A DNA stretch of 64,000 nt. It comes from Chitinophagales bacterium (GTDB lineage: Bacteria; Bacteroidota; Bacteroidia; Chitinophagales; CAIOSU01). The position numbers were made by a program, and so were the translations under genes. Within the stretch, counting starts at the first letter, position 1; the number at the start of each line of letters is the position of its first letter. The notes beneath the pieces were generated by a model. That model ran no database searches and was not told the DNA's origin. It saw only the letters and a list, made by a program, of their open reading frames with translations. Location: the NCBI GenBank assembly GCA_040877935.1, contig JBBDNB010000043.1:202786-266785 (forward strand), read 5' to 3'. Positions 8,248 through 17,207 of the stretch are shown here, one piece after another.

Positions 8248-9759
8248 TTATTCTTCAAAAACCACTTTTGGTATACTAACTTTGGCAAATTCCCTGAGTT
8301 CTTCAATGCTTTTGCTTTTGAGAGTATCAAGTGTTTCCCTGACATCGGCTTTCAGGGTCATGCCAATGATTTTTCTTTGGCTTTCTTCATCGAATGTTGC
8401 TATGGTTTGATCTAATTTTCCAATTAATTCGTCCAGGTTATAGTCTGCAGCATCTGACATAGTAACCAATTCAGCCTTGCATTTATCGATCAGCATTTTT
8501 CTGTTTACATCTGGATCAACAGAGATGTTTTCAATTTCCTCTTTTAGTTTTTTATCATCTTCAGCTTGCCAGTCCGGGGCAAATTCATAATCACCATATC
8601 GTTTTTCCCCACTGTTTTTAAGGTAAGCATCCAAATAGGTTTTGTAATCCTGAAAACAGCGGTTGTTGTGTTTTTCTTTGGGTGTACCGGTAGGGAAAGT
8701 GAATTTATCCATCCATTCCCTGATTTTCGCAATTTCATCATGTGGTAGTTCGAGTATTGAAAACTGAATGGGATTTTCAAGATAGCTGATATAGGCAAAA
8801 GCATCGATACTATTGCACAATTCGATGTGAGCGGGCAATTGGTCCCAGTTGTCTTTTTGAATGGTGAAACTTAGCGAAAGGTGTTTGTTTTTCCTTCGGC
8901 AAATTTCATTGAACTTGTTGATGTTTTCCAGCAGTGTCTCCTTCTCAACATTCTTGCGGATTTTTTCCAGCTTACCTTTGTCAAGTGCATCAATGGAAAT
9001 GGCTACATCAAAATTGAGCTCGTTCATAAGGCGCTCTATATTTTTATTCCATAGCGTACCATTGGTAATTACAAAAAGCTCAAGTTCTGGATTCAGTTTC
9101 TGGATTTTATCCCAGATTTTATAGTACAGCGGAATCATAAAGGGTTCACCACCATAGAACTTGGCTTCTTTTAGGGTGGGAATATATTCCTCGAGCTGTT
9201 CAACAAAGGCATCGTCATAAGGGCAGGGGATAGGAGGCAGTTTGTCCCGGTTTTTTCTGATACTGGAAGAAACTTCCCCATTGCACATCTGGCATTCCAG
9301 GTTGCATTTATTGTCTATTTCAAATTCAAATACGCGTGGATGGTCGCCATTGGTGTGTTTGTAGTATTTATCAAAAACCAGGGGTCTTAGATTTGTGAAT
9401 TTTCCTTTGTCAAAGAAAAATTTGCAGTGGCGGCAGCCATACTCCAGGTCGTTGTTGCGCATGTGTCTGCGCAGCTTTTGGGCTTTTTGGCCTTCCCAAA
9501 TTTCTTTTATGCTATTTTCGGGATATTTTCCCAAAACCACATCCCTGTTGTAGGAACAGACATAAACATCGCCACTGAAGGAGAATGTAAGGCTGTTGAA
9601 GGGCAGGTAGCAAAATATCTGCTTGGCACCATCGGGTCTGAATTTGTTGAATTTAGAATATTGCTTTCTATCTAATGGTTGAAACCCAGCATCAATGGCT
9701 TTTTGGTGGTTTTTGCCTTCGTTGATCTTTGTTTTTATATCCTCGATGAGGTTGTACAT
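8248..9759 (-). CDS. Radical SAM protein with N-terminal twitch/SPASM-like cysteine module (paralogue 3)
   Basis: 503 residues. Pre-core cysteines are C50 (CYLPF), C68, C109 and C112, and the radical SAM motif CNLECQMC is at C152, C156 and C159, followed by FYGGEP. The block SSIRKNRDKLPPIPCPYDD is shared with the two neighbouring paralogues. A helical Lys/Glu/Asp-rich tail follows the barrel, as in the other two. It is first in a two-gene minus-strand unit with the 6739-8202 gene and reads out of the 484-bp gap at 9760-10243. The only difference in cofactor ligands I can see is one pre-core Cys fewer (C68 alone, where paralogue 1 has Cys-Cys), so the auxiliary cluster may be bound differently. 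Confidence 0.88.
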   Translation of the reverse strand: MYNLIEDIKTKINEGKNHQKAIDAGFQPLDRKQYSKFNKFRPDGAKQIFCYLPFNSLTFSFSGDVYVCSYNRDVVLGKYPENSIKEIWEGQKAQKLRRHMRNNDLEYGCRHCKFFFDKGKFTNLRPLVFDKYYKHTNGDHPRVFEFEIDNKCNLECQMCNGEVSSSIRKNRDKLPPIPCPYDDAFVEQLEEYIPTLKEAKFYGGEPFMIPLYYKIWDKIQKLNPELELFVITNGTLWNKNIERLMNELNFDVAISIDALDKGKLEKIRKNVEKETLLENINKFNEICRRKNKHLSLSFTIQKDNWDQLPAHIELCNSIDAFAYISYLENPIQFSILELPHDEIAKIREWMDKFTFPTGTPKEKHNNRCFQDYKTYLDAYLKNSGEKRYGDYEFAPDWQAEDDKKLKEEIENISVDPDVNRKMLIDKCKAELVTMSDAADYNLDELIGKLDQTIATFDEESQRKIIGMTLKADVRETLDTLKSKSIEELREFAKVSIPKVVFEE

Positions 9760-10243
9760 GAATTTTGCTTTGACTAACTAATTTAATAAAATTTATGCTG
9801 TCAGCTTTGCAGAATATTAAATTGCAAAAACCAATTTCCTGTTCCCCGAAAATACAATCTTAAACCAAAGGAATGAATATTTCCAGCTTATTTTCGATAA
9901 GAAACAGCTTCTTTTAGGGTTTGTTACAAGCCCTTATGTCAAATTTTATATTTTTTGATGGCCCGGTTTTAAAATCTGACAATAAAATTGCAACAGGCTT
10001 TTTATTATTTTTACTCGATAATCGAGATTTAAATGCTCCGAGGTTTACCTCGTAATCAATGTGTTTTTTCCAAATGAATGCCTCGTGGGTTTGCCCCTAG
10101 GTGGTTTAATTGTAAAGAATTAACAACAAAAAGCCAATTAAATAATTCATAAGCCGGAAATTCCTGCTTTCAATTGTTATTCAGGCAGAATTGAACTATA
10201 TATGCAAAGGCAAGCACAGTGTTGCCAAGTTTAATAATTACAA
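9760..10243. other. 484-bp intergenic region between divergent radical SAM genes
   Basis: No credible gene is seen on either strand. The region should hold the promoters of the divergent genes at 9759 (minus) and 10244 (plus), but no convincing Bacteroidota promoter (TTTG plus TAnnTTTG) stands out. Its central part, 10010-10108, is one arm of an inverted repeat whose other arm begins at the stop codon of the next gene (annotated separately). Confidence 0.6.
10010..10108 (+). repeat. Left arm of about 100-bp inverted repeat flanking a radical SAM gene
   Basis: Starts with TTTACTCGATAATCGAG and ends near CCCTAGGTGGTTTA. The reverse complement of 11531-11651 aligns along the whole length: TTTACTCGATAATCGAGATT is identical, followed by a 22-base gap, then shared GAGG/CCTC-rich segments, TTTTTCCAAAT, AATGCCTCG and TTGCCCC. 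The left arm lacks a small palindromic insert present in the right arm. The start contains its own palindrome, CTCGATAATCGAG. Confidence 0.8.
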
Positions 10244-11533
10244 ATGAATGTATCAGAATTAGTAAGGAAAATTTATTCCAGGGCTTTTGCCTCAAAGAGC
10301 AAATTGCTCAGGGAATCAGATGTATTCTGTATGGCTCCCTGGATACAATTGCATGCGCAGACCAATGGTAAGGCCGCCCCCTGTTGTATGTCTGCCGTAC
10401 ACAATGGGAATGAAATCAGTGATTTGAGGGAAAACCCCGATCTGGCTGATGCCTGGAATTCTAAAAACATGAAGCAGTTGCGGCTCAACATGCTCAAAGG
10501 CAAAAAAAGCACAATCTGCAAGCACTGTTATGACTACGAAAAACTTGAAAAATTCAGTGAGCGTAAGCAGTATAATAAAGATTACAAAAGTTATTACTCA
10601 AGGGTAATGCATACCAATGAGGATGGGAGCGTGGATGATAAAACAGTGCCTTTGATCGATATCAGGTTCAGCAACAAATGCAATTATAAATGCAGGATTT
10701 GCGACAGTGCATACAGTAATCTCTGGTATGAAGAGGAAAAGAAAATCGGAAAACCTACTGCTATTCCTACAGCAAAGGAAATGAAAGTGGCTTTTGATGA
10801 AGAAACTTTTTGGAAGTCGTATCAAAAGTTGCTGCCTGGTGTAAAACGCTTGCACTTTGCAGGAGGTGAGCCACTGATTATGGAGGAACATTACAAGGCA
10901 CTGGATTACCTGATCTCTATTGACAAAACGGATGTCACGCTTAGTTACAATACCAATTTCTCTACCCTTAAATACAAGCAATACGATGTAGTGGAAATGT
11001 GGAATGCTTTTGATAAAGTGGATGTATGGGCCAGCCTGGATGATATGGGAACAAAAGGGGATTACCAACGAAAGGGACAGCGCTGGAAAAAAATTGAGGA
11101 TAACATCAGGACCATACAGGAGAAATGCCCTAATGTGCTTTTTGGGGTGAATGTAACTGTGAGCATGTTGAATGTATTAAGTGTGCCTGATTTTTACAAA
11201 TACATGGTTGAAAATAATTTTGTAGCACCTGAAAGAATGAATTTGTATTTGTTGTTCGATCCGGATTATTACAATATTACCAATCTAACGCCTGCCCTAA
11301 AGGATAAAGTTAGAACCAAGTACAAAGCTTTTGATGAGGAATACCTCAGCACCATTGAGAACAATGCCAATATCCGCAATCATATGAATGCCATATTGAA
11401 TTTTATGGATTCGGGTGAGGGGGAGAAACAAGAGGAGTTCAGGCACTGGATAATAGAAGTGGATAAGTTGAGAAATGAAAACTTTGAAGAGGTTTTTCCC
11501 GAGCTTAATGAAATGTTAACTTATTCTAAGTAA
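10244..11533 (+). CDS. Radical SAM protein with N-terminal twitch/SPASM-like cysteine module (second subgroup)
   Basis: 429 residues. Pre-core cysteines are C29 (CMAPW), C47/C48 and C92/C95, and the radical SAM motif CNYKCRIC is at C146, C150 and C153. FAGGEP lies about 65 residues later. It resembles the 24464-25705 protein more than the 5-10 kb trio: both have CRIC, both lack the SSIRKNR block and the long helical tail, and both end in a RNENFEEVFPE or RNENFKEVFPE motif. The gene stands alone between a pair of about 100-bp inverted repeats, and the right arm starts in its stop codon. It may therefore have arrived as, or been moved by, a mobile unit. SGNH genes follow downstream. The reaction is unknown. 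Confidence 0.88.
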   Translation: MNVSELVRKIYSRAFASKSKLLRESDVFCMAPWIQLHAQTNGKAAPCCMSAVHNGNEISDLRENPDLADAWNSKNMKQLRLNMLKGKKSTICKHCYDYEKLEKFSERKQYNKDYKSYYSRVMHTNEDGSVDDKTVPLIDIRFSNKCNYKCRICDSAYSNLWYEEEKKIGKPTAIPTAKEMKVAFDEETFWKSYQKLLPGVKRLHFAGGEPLIMEEHYKALDYLISIDKTDVTLSYNTNFSTLKYKQYDVVEMWNAFDKVDVWASLDDMGTKGDYQRKGQRWKKIEDNIRTIQEKCPNVLFGVNVTVSMLNVLSVPDFYKYMVENNFVAPERMNLYLLFDPDYYNITNLTPALKDKVRTKYKAFDEEYLSTIENNANIRNHMNAILNFMDSGEGEKQEEFRHWIIEVDKLRNENFEEVFPELNEMLTYSK

Positions 11534-11651
11534 ATAACTTCGGGGCAAGCCTTCGAGGCATTTATTTGGAAAAATACTTTTGATTATGAGGCAAGCCTCG
11601 AAGCACCCGTCTGCTTAGTCGGGCAGGTTTAAATCTCGATTATCGAGTAAA
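11531..11651 (-). repeat. Right arm of the inverted repeat flanking the 10244-11533 gene
   Basis: Begins at the TAA stop of the radical SAM gene and ends at GAGTAAA, 9 bp before the GTG start of the next gene. It is inverted relative to 10010-10108. It contains an extra palindromic insert (CCCG...CGGG around 11606-11623) and a short hairpin GAGGCAAGCCTC at 11588-11599, so it could also serve as a transcription terminator for the gene. Confidence 0.8.
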
Positions 11652-11659
11652 TAAATAAA

Positions 11660-12904
11660 GTGAATAAGTTTTCAGATATACTCACAAAGCAGTTAAAAGT
11701 CAAGGTTCCGGTTTGGGTTTTGATTCTAATTCCGCTAATTGCCTATTTGGTATGGGAATATTATTGGTATTCACAGGTAGGATTAAGAGTTATAAAGTGG
11801 CATACCCATTTGATGTTGTTTGCTTATGTATGGGTTTTGGTATCAGTGTTGCTTTATCTGATTTTTGCCAGGAGCTTTCCTGAAATTTTCAAAAAAATAA
11901 TGCTTGGATTCACTTCTGTTTTATTTGTACTGTTTTTGTTCGAGGTATTTCTATTGATAAGTGGTTACAACAAAACTTATTTGGAATTGGCAGGGGGTTA
12001 TTATTTCAGTCCTTATGAACCGGAAAATGAGTCGCATTATCACACCTGGCCAACCAATAGCAATGAGCACTGGATTGAGAAGCCGGAATACAGGCATTGG
12101 CGCCCCACCAACACATTGGGATATCCTGATGAAGAATGGAAATTGGCAAAAGAAAAGGGAGAAATGCGAATTTTGGCGCTTGGCGATTCATTTACCGAAG
12201 GTGATGGTGCCCCATTTGATTCGAGTTATGTGGCAATATTAAGAAATGCTTATTTTACATCTGACGACTCCATAAGCATTATGAATGCCGGTGTATGTGG
12301 AAGTGATCCTTTTTTTGATTTTGAAGCTTTGAAAGACAAATTGATTGTTTATCATCCTGATGTGATTTTGCAAACTTTGAGTGCCCAGGATTTACTTACT
12401 GATATAATCATAAGAGGTGGCGAAGAGCGTTTTGTTGAGGATGGACTGAAATTTAATAAGCCTCCGTGGTGGGAGCCAATATATGCTGTAAGCTTTTTGA
12501 GTCGTTTTTATTTCCAAAATCTGGGATATACAGAATTGTTGAGGCAAAAATATTTGACTGAGTCTGAAATTTCACTACTGAATAAAAAGCTTCTGACTTT
12601 GTTTGAGGATTATCTTGGTTTTTGTGATCAACATGATATAGATCTCGTAATCATCCTTCGGCCCGATAAGGATGAGATCATAAATAAACAGTACAATTTT
12701 GATTTTGAGAAGATATTGGCTTATTTAAATCAAAATAAAAATGTAAAAGTCATTGACCTTCTTGATGCTTACCTGAAGTATATGGAAACTACAGATACCC
12801 ATGTTGATCGTTATTTTTGGAAATATGATGGACATCACAACTCAAGGGGTTATGAGATGATGGCCAGATGTATTTTTGAAGAGCTAAATCCAATGTTCAA
12901 TTAA
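11660..12904 (+). CDS. Membrane-anchored SGNH-hydrolase-like protein
   Basis: 414 residues from a GTG start directly after the repeat arm; no in-frame ATG precedes it. Three hydrophobic segments occupy about residues 15-100. An extracytoplasmic SGNH/GDSL-type domain follows: block I LALGDSFTEG (G175-D176-S177), a block II-like NAGVCGSDPFFDF, a block III region LSAQDL where the usual GxND Asn is not obvious, and block V DGHHNSRGY (D390, H392/H393). Ser, Asp and His are thus present. SGNH enzymes in surface-glycan loci remove or transfer O-acyl groups. It lies 18 bp before a close paralogue; both share RGG(E/M)ERF and PWWEP(I/L)YA. Likely role: acyl editing of a cell-surface polymer (inference). 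Confidence 0.82.
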   Translation: MNKFSDILTKQLKVKVPVWVLILIPLIAYLVWEYYWYSQVGLRVIKWHTHLMLFAYVWVLVSVLLYLIFARSFPEIFKKIMLGFTSVLFVLFLFEVFLLISGYNKTYLELAGGYYFSPYEPENESHYHTWPTNSNEHWIEKPEYRHWRPTNTLGYPDEEWKLAKEKGEMRILALGDSFTEGDGAPFDSSYVAILRNAYFTSDDSISIMNAGVCGSDPFFDFEALKDKLIVYHPDVILQTLSAQDLLTDIIIRGGEERFVEDGLKFNKPPWWEPIYAVSFLSRFYFQNLGYTELLRQKYLTESEISLLNKKLLTLFEDYLGFCDQHDIDLVIILRPDKDEIINKQYNFDFEKILAYLNQNKNVKVIDLLDAYLKYMETTDTHVDRYFWKYDGHHNSRGYEMMARCIFEELNPMFN

Positions 12905-12922
12905 TACAGTCAAAAAAAGTAA

Positions 12923-14185
12923 ATGAGTATTCTCAGGACATTGCTGAACAAAAAGTTAGTATTCAGAATTCCATATTGGCTCCCTGTTATTCTTGTTTTA
13001 ATATCCTATTTAACCTGGGAAATATATTGGTATTTTAAGATGGGGCTGGGTTTTATAAAATGGCATACGCATTTGATGCTGTATGTTTATGTTTGGGTGT
13101 TTTGTATTGGCCTACTGTATTTGTTCCGGAAAAAATTAAGTTACTTCCGTGTGGAGAAATTTATATTGGCGCTAAGTGCAGTGCTGATAAGTTTATTTTT
13201 TATTGAATTACTCCTGCACTTGACCGAAGTAAATAAAATGAGTTCTGAGAAATACAAGGGTGCATATATCAGCCCAAATACCATTCATAGCGAATCAGAG
13301 TATCATACACATTCTACTGAAATAGATGAATATTGTGCAATTACATCGGAGTTTCATTATTGTAAACCCGTAAATTCAATGGGCTTTGCAGATATTGAGT
13401 GGCAGATTGAAAAGCAAATTAATGAAATAAGACTGATTACATTAGGTGATTCATTTGTAGAAGGGGCTGGAGCTCCTTATGATGCCAGCTACCCAGCAAT
13501 TTTACGGAAACTGTTGAGCGCAAAGCCAGATTCGATCAGCATCATGAATGCTGGGGTTAGTGGCAGCGATCCCTTTTTTGATTTTATGAATTTGAAAGAT
13601 AAACTGATTCCGTATAAGCCAGATATTGTTGTGCAGATTATAGGCTCTAATGATTTAGATACAGATGTAATTATGAGAGGTGGAATGGAGCGTTTTACTA
13701 ATAAAGGCCTTCAATATGAAGATACTCCGTGGTGGGAGCCTTTGTACGCAATTAACTATGTAAGCCGGATTTTCTTTGAATTTGCAGGGTACAATGAAAA
13801 CCTGACAAATAGTGATCTAAGCCAAGCAGATATGAATCATTTGAACGAGCAGCTTATTTCACTTTTTAAAAAATACATTGAGCTGGGTATCAAAAAAGAT
13901 TTTAAACTTGTAATCGTATTAAGGCCCGACCCTGTTGAGATGAAAATCCAGCATTATACTTTTGATTTTTCACCTTTTATTGAGTTTTTGGACAAAAATG
14001 AATCTGCTGAATTCTTTGATTTATTACCAATGTACACCACTTATATTCAAGCAGGAGAAGATGACTACAAAAACTACTATTGGCCGGAAGATAGGCATCA
14101 CAATTCAAAAGGTTATGAGATGATGGCCAGGTGTATATACAAAAAACTGGCTCCAATTCTTGATTCTCAGAGTACTATTCAATAA
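12923..14185 (+). CDS. Membrane-anchored SGNH-hydrolase-like protein (tandem paralogue)
   Basis: 420 residues, plainly a tandem duplicate of the preceding gene. Both have three N-terminal membrane segments and the KWHTHLML sequence. They also share block I LGDSFVEG (S177), NAGVSGSDPFFDF, block III GSNDL, RGGMERF, PWWEPLYAINY and block V EDRHHNSKGYEMMARC. Here block III keeps the canonical Asn (GSNDL), unlike the upstream copy (SAQDL), so catalytic details may have diverged. It is 18 bp downstream of its paralogue and probably cotranscribed. Its 3' end overlaps the convergent SGNH gene at 14175 by 11 bp. Confidence 0.85.
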   Translation: MSILRTLLNKKLVFRIPYWLPVILVLISYLTWEIYWYFKMGLGFIKWHTHLMLYVYVWVFCIGLLYLFRKKLSYFRVEKFILALSAVLISLFFIELLLHLTEVNKMSSEKYKGAYISPNTIHSESEYHTHSTEIDEYCAITSEFHYCKPVNSMGFADIEWQIEKQINEIRLITLGDSFVEGAGAPYDASYPAILRKLLSAKPDSISIMNAGVSGSDPFFDFMNLKDKLIPYKPDIVVQIIGSNDLDTDVIMRGGMERFTNKGLQYEDTPWWEPLYAINYVSRIFFEFAGYNENLTNSDLSQADMNHLNEQLISLFKKYIELGIKKDFKLVIVLRPDPVEMKIQHYTFDFSPFIEFLDKNESAEFFDLLPMYTTYIQAGEDDYKNYYWPEDRHHNSKGYEMMARCIYKKLAPILDSQSTIQ

Positions 14186-15335
14186 TGTTTGCCTCTGTAA
14201 GCGCTTTTCTGAAATCAGCATACATACTTTTGGCAAATAAAGAAACACCATCATTATTCCAGTGGGCATCACCTTCAATATTTATCTTTTGCTTGGTATT
14301 CAACATGCAGGATTGAAAAGCTTTGTCATCCAGGAAATGGCTGTTTAATATTTTGGCAAAGCCTTTTGAATTTTGGTGGTTGGTGAGGAATGACAAGGTT
14401 AAAACAGGGATATCAAGCTTTTGGCAATCTCGGGAAAGGTCATGTATCAATTGTCTTTGTTCAGGAGTGAAAAAACCGGGTTGTTCTGCATGAGCTGTTT
14501 GAAATATTTCAGGGTATTTAAATTGGAAAATCAACTTTCGGATCGTTTGTTTAAAAGCATCATATAAATAAGCTTTTATTTTTCTTTGAGGCATCCAGTT
14601 GCCTTGCACTATTTTGTTTACTTCATGATTGGGCAATACCAGGTAATTTTCAAGGAAAATAGGGTTAAGCGTATCTTCGTAAACGGGATTTAGAGCAGGA
14701 TCCCATGTTAGGTTTCTCCCTACTGCAAAAGCATATTTGTCATCAGAAAGTATGTGATCATTTCCCCACATAAATTTTCTATCAAGATTATCGCCCATTA
14801 TTGCAAAAACAATTCCGTCAAGTTTGAAATTGTTTTTCAGTATAATGTTCTTTACAATACTGTGCCAATTGCCCAACCCACCCCCATCCAGTGAGAAATT
14901 CATAAGTAAAATGGAGTCTTCAGACTCGATGTTCAGGCTATCTTCTATGATTTCTACCCAGCTTTTATTGGTAAATTGTGAAGCTGTGAAAGAATCTCCA
15001 AGTATGGCAATTCTTGTAATGGCTGTATCTTTTGGATTAATTGGAAAATCCCTTTCATCAGGAAACCCAAAATTATTGCCCTGCATCATCCCCATTGATT
15101 CGAGCTTTCCTTCAGAAGTAACTGCACCAAAACGCGAAGGTGTTTTTGAAATTTTATAGCCGATATACGGATTAAAAACAATATTATTTCCCGGATCACT
15201 GGCTTCGTGAAACCATAGTGTTTTTTTACCAACAAAGTGATTGATATAAAGGTATGAATAGGCCAGTTCTGCAATGATATAAGAAAATACCACAGACATT
15301 AGCAGCAGTAATAAATTTGTTTTGAGTTGGGTCAT
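14175..15335 (-). CDS. SGNH-hydrolase-like protein with N-terminal membrane anchor
   Basis: 386 residues. Residues about 8-30 form one membrane segment or uncleaved signal. The extracytoplasmic domain has block I ILGDSFTASQF, LDGGGLGNW as possible block II, AIMGDNLDR as block III (GDN in place of GxN) and a C-terminal DAHWNNDG, giving the Asp-x-His catalytic pair. It is not closely similar to the two SGNH genes on the opposite strand and lacks RGGMERF. It ends inside the convergent gene by 11 bp and follows the polytopic membrane protein at 15367-17004 by 31 bp on the same strand. A paired membrane translocase/transferase and periplasmic SGNH enzyme is a plausible functional unit. Confidence 0.8.
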   Translation of the reverse strand: MTQLKTNLLLLLMSVVFSYIIAELAYSYLYINHFVGKKTLWFHEASDPGNNIVFNPYIGYKISKTPSRFGAVTSEGKLESMGMMQGNNFGFPDERDFPINPKDTAITRIAILGDSFTASQFTNKSWVEIIEDSLNIESEDSILLMNFSLDGGGLGNWHSIVKNIILKNNFKLDGIVFAIMGDNLDRKFMWGNDHILSDDKYAFAVGRNLTWDPALNPVYEDTLNPIFLENYLVLPNHEVNKIVQGNWMPQRKIKAYLYDAFKQTIRKLIFQFKYPEIFQTAHAEQPGFFTPEQRQLIHDLSRDCQKLDIPVLTLSFLTNHQNSKGFAKILNSHFLDDKAFQSCMLNTKQKINIEGDAHWNNDGVSLFAKSMYADFRKALTEANIIE

Positions 15336-15366
15336 TGTTCAATCATTGTTGTGTTTCATCAGTGTT

Positions 15367-17004
15367 TTATTCAATATCCAGGTAAATGTATTCACTTTCT
15401 TTAATTTTGTAATATTTAGTATTGAGTTCGTCAATACCTGTGGTATCGGCACTTTGTTCCAATATCAGATAGTCTTCAGGTATTTTCATATACTTCCTGA
15501 TACTGTCATCCGGGGCATAAATCACATGAATAGAGGAATCGTATCTCAAACTCGATAGTACCAATATATCCTGGTACACATGGTCTAGAACCGGAATATC
15601 CTCATCTAATTGAGATCGGGAAATAATTGCTTTGGAAATTTCATTTGCCCTGCAGGAATCAATGATGGTATTGGCTTGCTCAATATATGCATCACTTATG
15701 GCTCTGATATTGTCAATTATAATAAAATTAAGAATCATGGAAATGAGTGCAACAGGAGTTAAGAACTTAATTGCTTTGCTCAGTTTATAAGCAGGTAATA
15801 TTATAAGTAGTAGTCCAGAAAAAGCAATAATTCTCAAGGGCATACCCCAGGTATCGTGTGCAATGGTACTGTAGTTGTTGCTTAGTAATGTGTAGACTGG
15901 CTTGATTTCCATGCCCTTGAAATCCATAACCGAATACAGCAAAATCGAATAGATGAACAGTGATGTGCTATAAACCAATAAAATTTTTAACTGCTTGTTT
16001 ACAGTTAAATAGATTACTGTGACAAATATTGACAACGTAAAAAACAATCTGCCATGAAAAAGATAAACCACAAGATTGATAAATTCATGTTTGCCTTCAG
16101 CAATCAATTTGTTGAAAGAACTATCTGATAAAATCCAGGCTCCACCAATATATGCGACTAAAATTATTGCAAGAGCAATTAAAAAATAGGGTGTAATATA
16201 TACGATGGGTTTAAATTTATAATACAGATAGCCTAATAATGCAGCTATAGCCATAAAAATGACCAGTAAAATCCAATTATTATGCAATAAGAATTTAATA
16301 GTTAAGAATGATGTTTTTATATAATTTAATTCGTAGTGGTTTATAAAAAACAATTTGTACAATATAAATGCAGTGCCAATTATTGAGAATGTGATAAAGA
16401 AATTTTTGTGTGCTACAAACAGTTCTTTTTTTGACACATACATCAATGCCAGTATAGCTATCAGGCATATCGTAATAAGCGGGTGAGAGCGGATGGTAAA
16501 AAAGAGAATAATCAATGAAAACAGGTAGTTTACATACCTTTTATTGGTATATTCAAGGTTATACAACGTACTTATAAGCAATATAATAATTGCTGAGCCC
16601 GGCAGTATTTCTGCGGCAATTAAGAAATAACTGTATGGACTTCCACTTATTTGAACAAAGAGGTATAATAGTGCAGAAAATGGGTCTTTCAACAAAGCAA
16701 TAATCACAATAAAAATCAAATAATATAGCAGGTACACATTGATTACATATGAGATCATCACTTGCTTTAATCCTGCACCGGCCTTAGCCATTAAAACCGG
16801 AAAAATTTGTTGCAAATACATTACCTCTCTTTGCTGTGAAGCCGGAAACCATTCATTGTTTGTTATATTAAAAATAAAGGAACTAGCATCAATCATGAAT
16901 TTTTCCTGGAAATAGCAGATAGAATATGCTGTAGTTATGATGAAATAAACTGTTCCCAGTAGAAAAATTTGATAAAGCCCTTTTTGATTATGCCAGTTTT
17001 GCAA
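15367..17004 (-). CDS. Polytopic membrane protein, family not recognised (tandem paralogue A)
   Basis: 545 residues with roughly a dozen hydrophobic segments from residue 13 to about 430, then a soluble C-terminal region of about 110 residues. It is clearly paralogous to the 17208-18878 protein. Shared stretches include YFQEKFMIDAS/YYQEKFMIDAT-like, QQREVMYLQQIFPVL, FTIRSHPL, DTWGMPLRI and the C-terminal ILDH-like VLDHVYQD...HDSSIHVIY pattern. The architecture (long membrane part, soluble C-terminal end) resembles membrane glycosyltransferases or O-antigen-type integral proteins, but I see no decisive motif and make no functional call. Its 3' neighbour, 31 bp away on the same strand, is an SGNH-like gene. 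Confidence 0.75.
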   Translation of the reverse strand: MQNWHNQKGLYQIFLLGTVYFIITTAYSICYFQEKFMIDASSFIFNITNNEWFPASQQREVMYLQQIFPVLMAKAGAGLKQVMISYVINVYLLYYLIFIVIIALLKDPFSALLYLFVQISGSPYSYFLIAAEILPGSAIIILLISTLYNLEYTNKRYVNYLFSLIILFFTIRSHPLITICLIAILALMYVSKKELFVAHKNFFITFSIIGTAFILYKLFFINHYELNYIKTSFLTIKFLLHNNWILLVIFMAIAALLGYLYYKFKPIVYITPYFLIALAIILVAYIGGAWILSDSSFNKLIAEGKHEFINLVVYLFHGRLFFTLSIFVTVIYLTVNKQLKILLVYSTSLFIYSILLYSVMDFKGMEIKPVYTLLSNNYSTIAHDTWGMPLRIIAFSGLLLIILPAYKLSKAIKFLTPVALISMILNFIIIDNIRAISDAYIEQANTIIDSCRANEISKAIISRSQLDEDIPVLDHVYQDILVLSSLRYDSSIHVIYAPDDSIRKYMKIPEDYLILEQSADTTGIDELNTKYYKIKESEYIYLDIE

Positions 17005-17207
17005 TTTGTGTTGAATTTACAATAATGAATATACTTATCCTGCAATATACCTTTGTGAAATTCTTGTTGTCATCAGGCAGGTGCTACGACTTGAAATTAC
17101 TTCAATATCTGATATTACACTACGCTTTTCAAATTTAATTTCTAATTTGGATAATGCATGGTTTTTTACAGGACATTTGCAGGCTATGCCATAAAAACAT
17201 TGGATTT

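Noticed and set aside
10598..11068. 156-codon minus-strand frame
   Set aside because: Lies wholly inside the strongly supported radical SAM gene at 10244-11533; no start context, no protein-family text.
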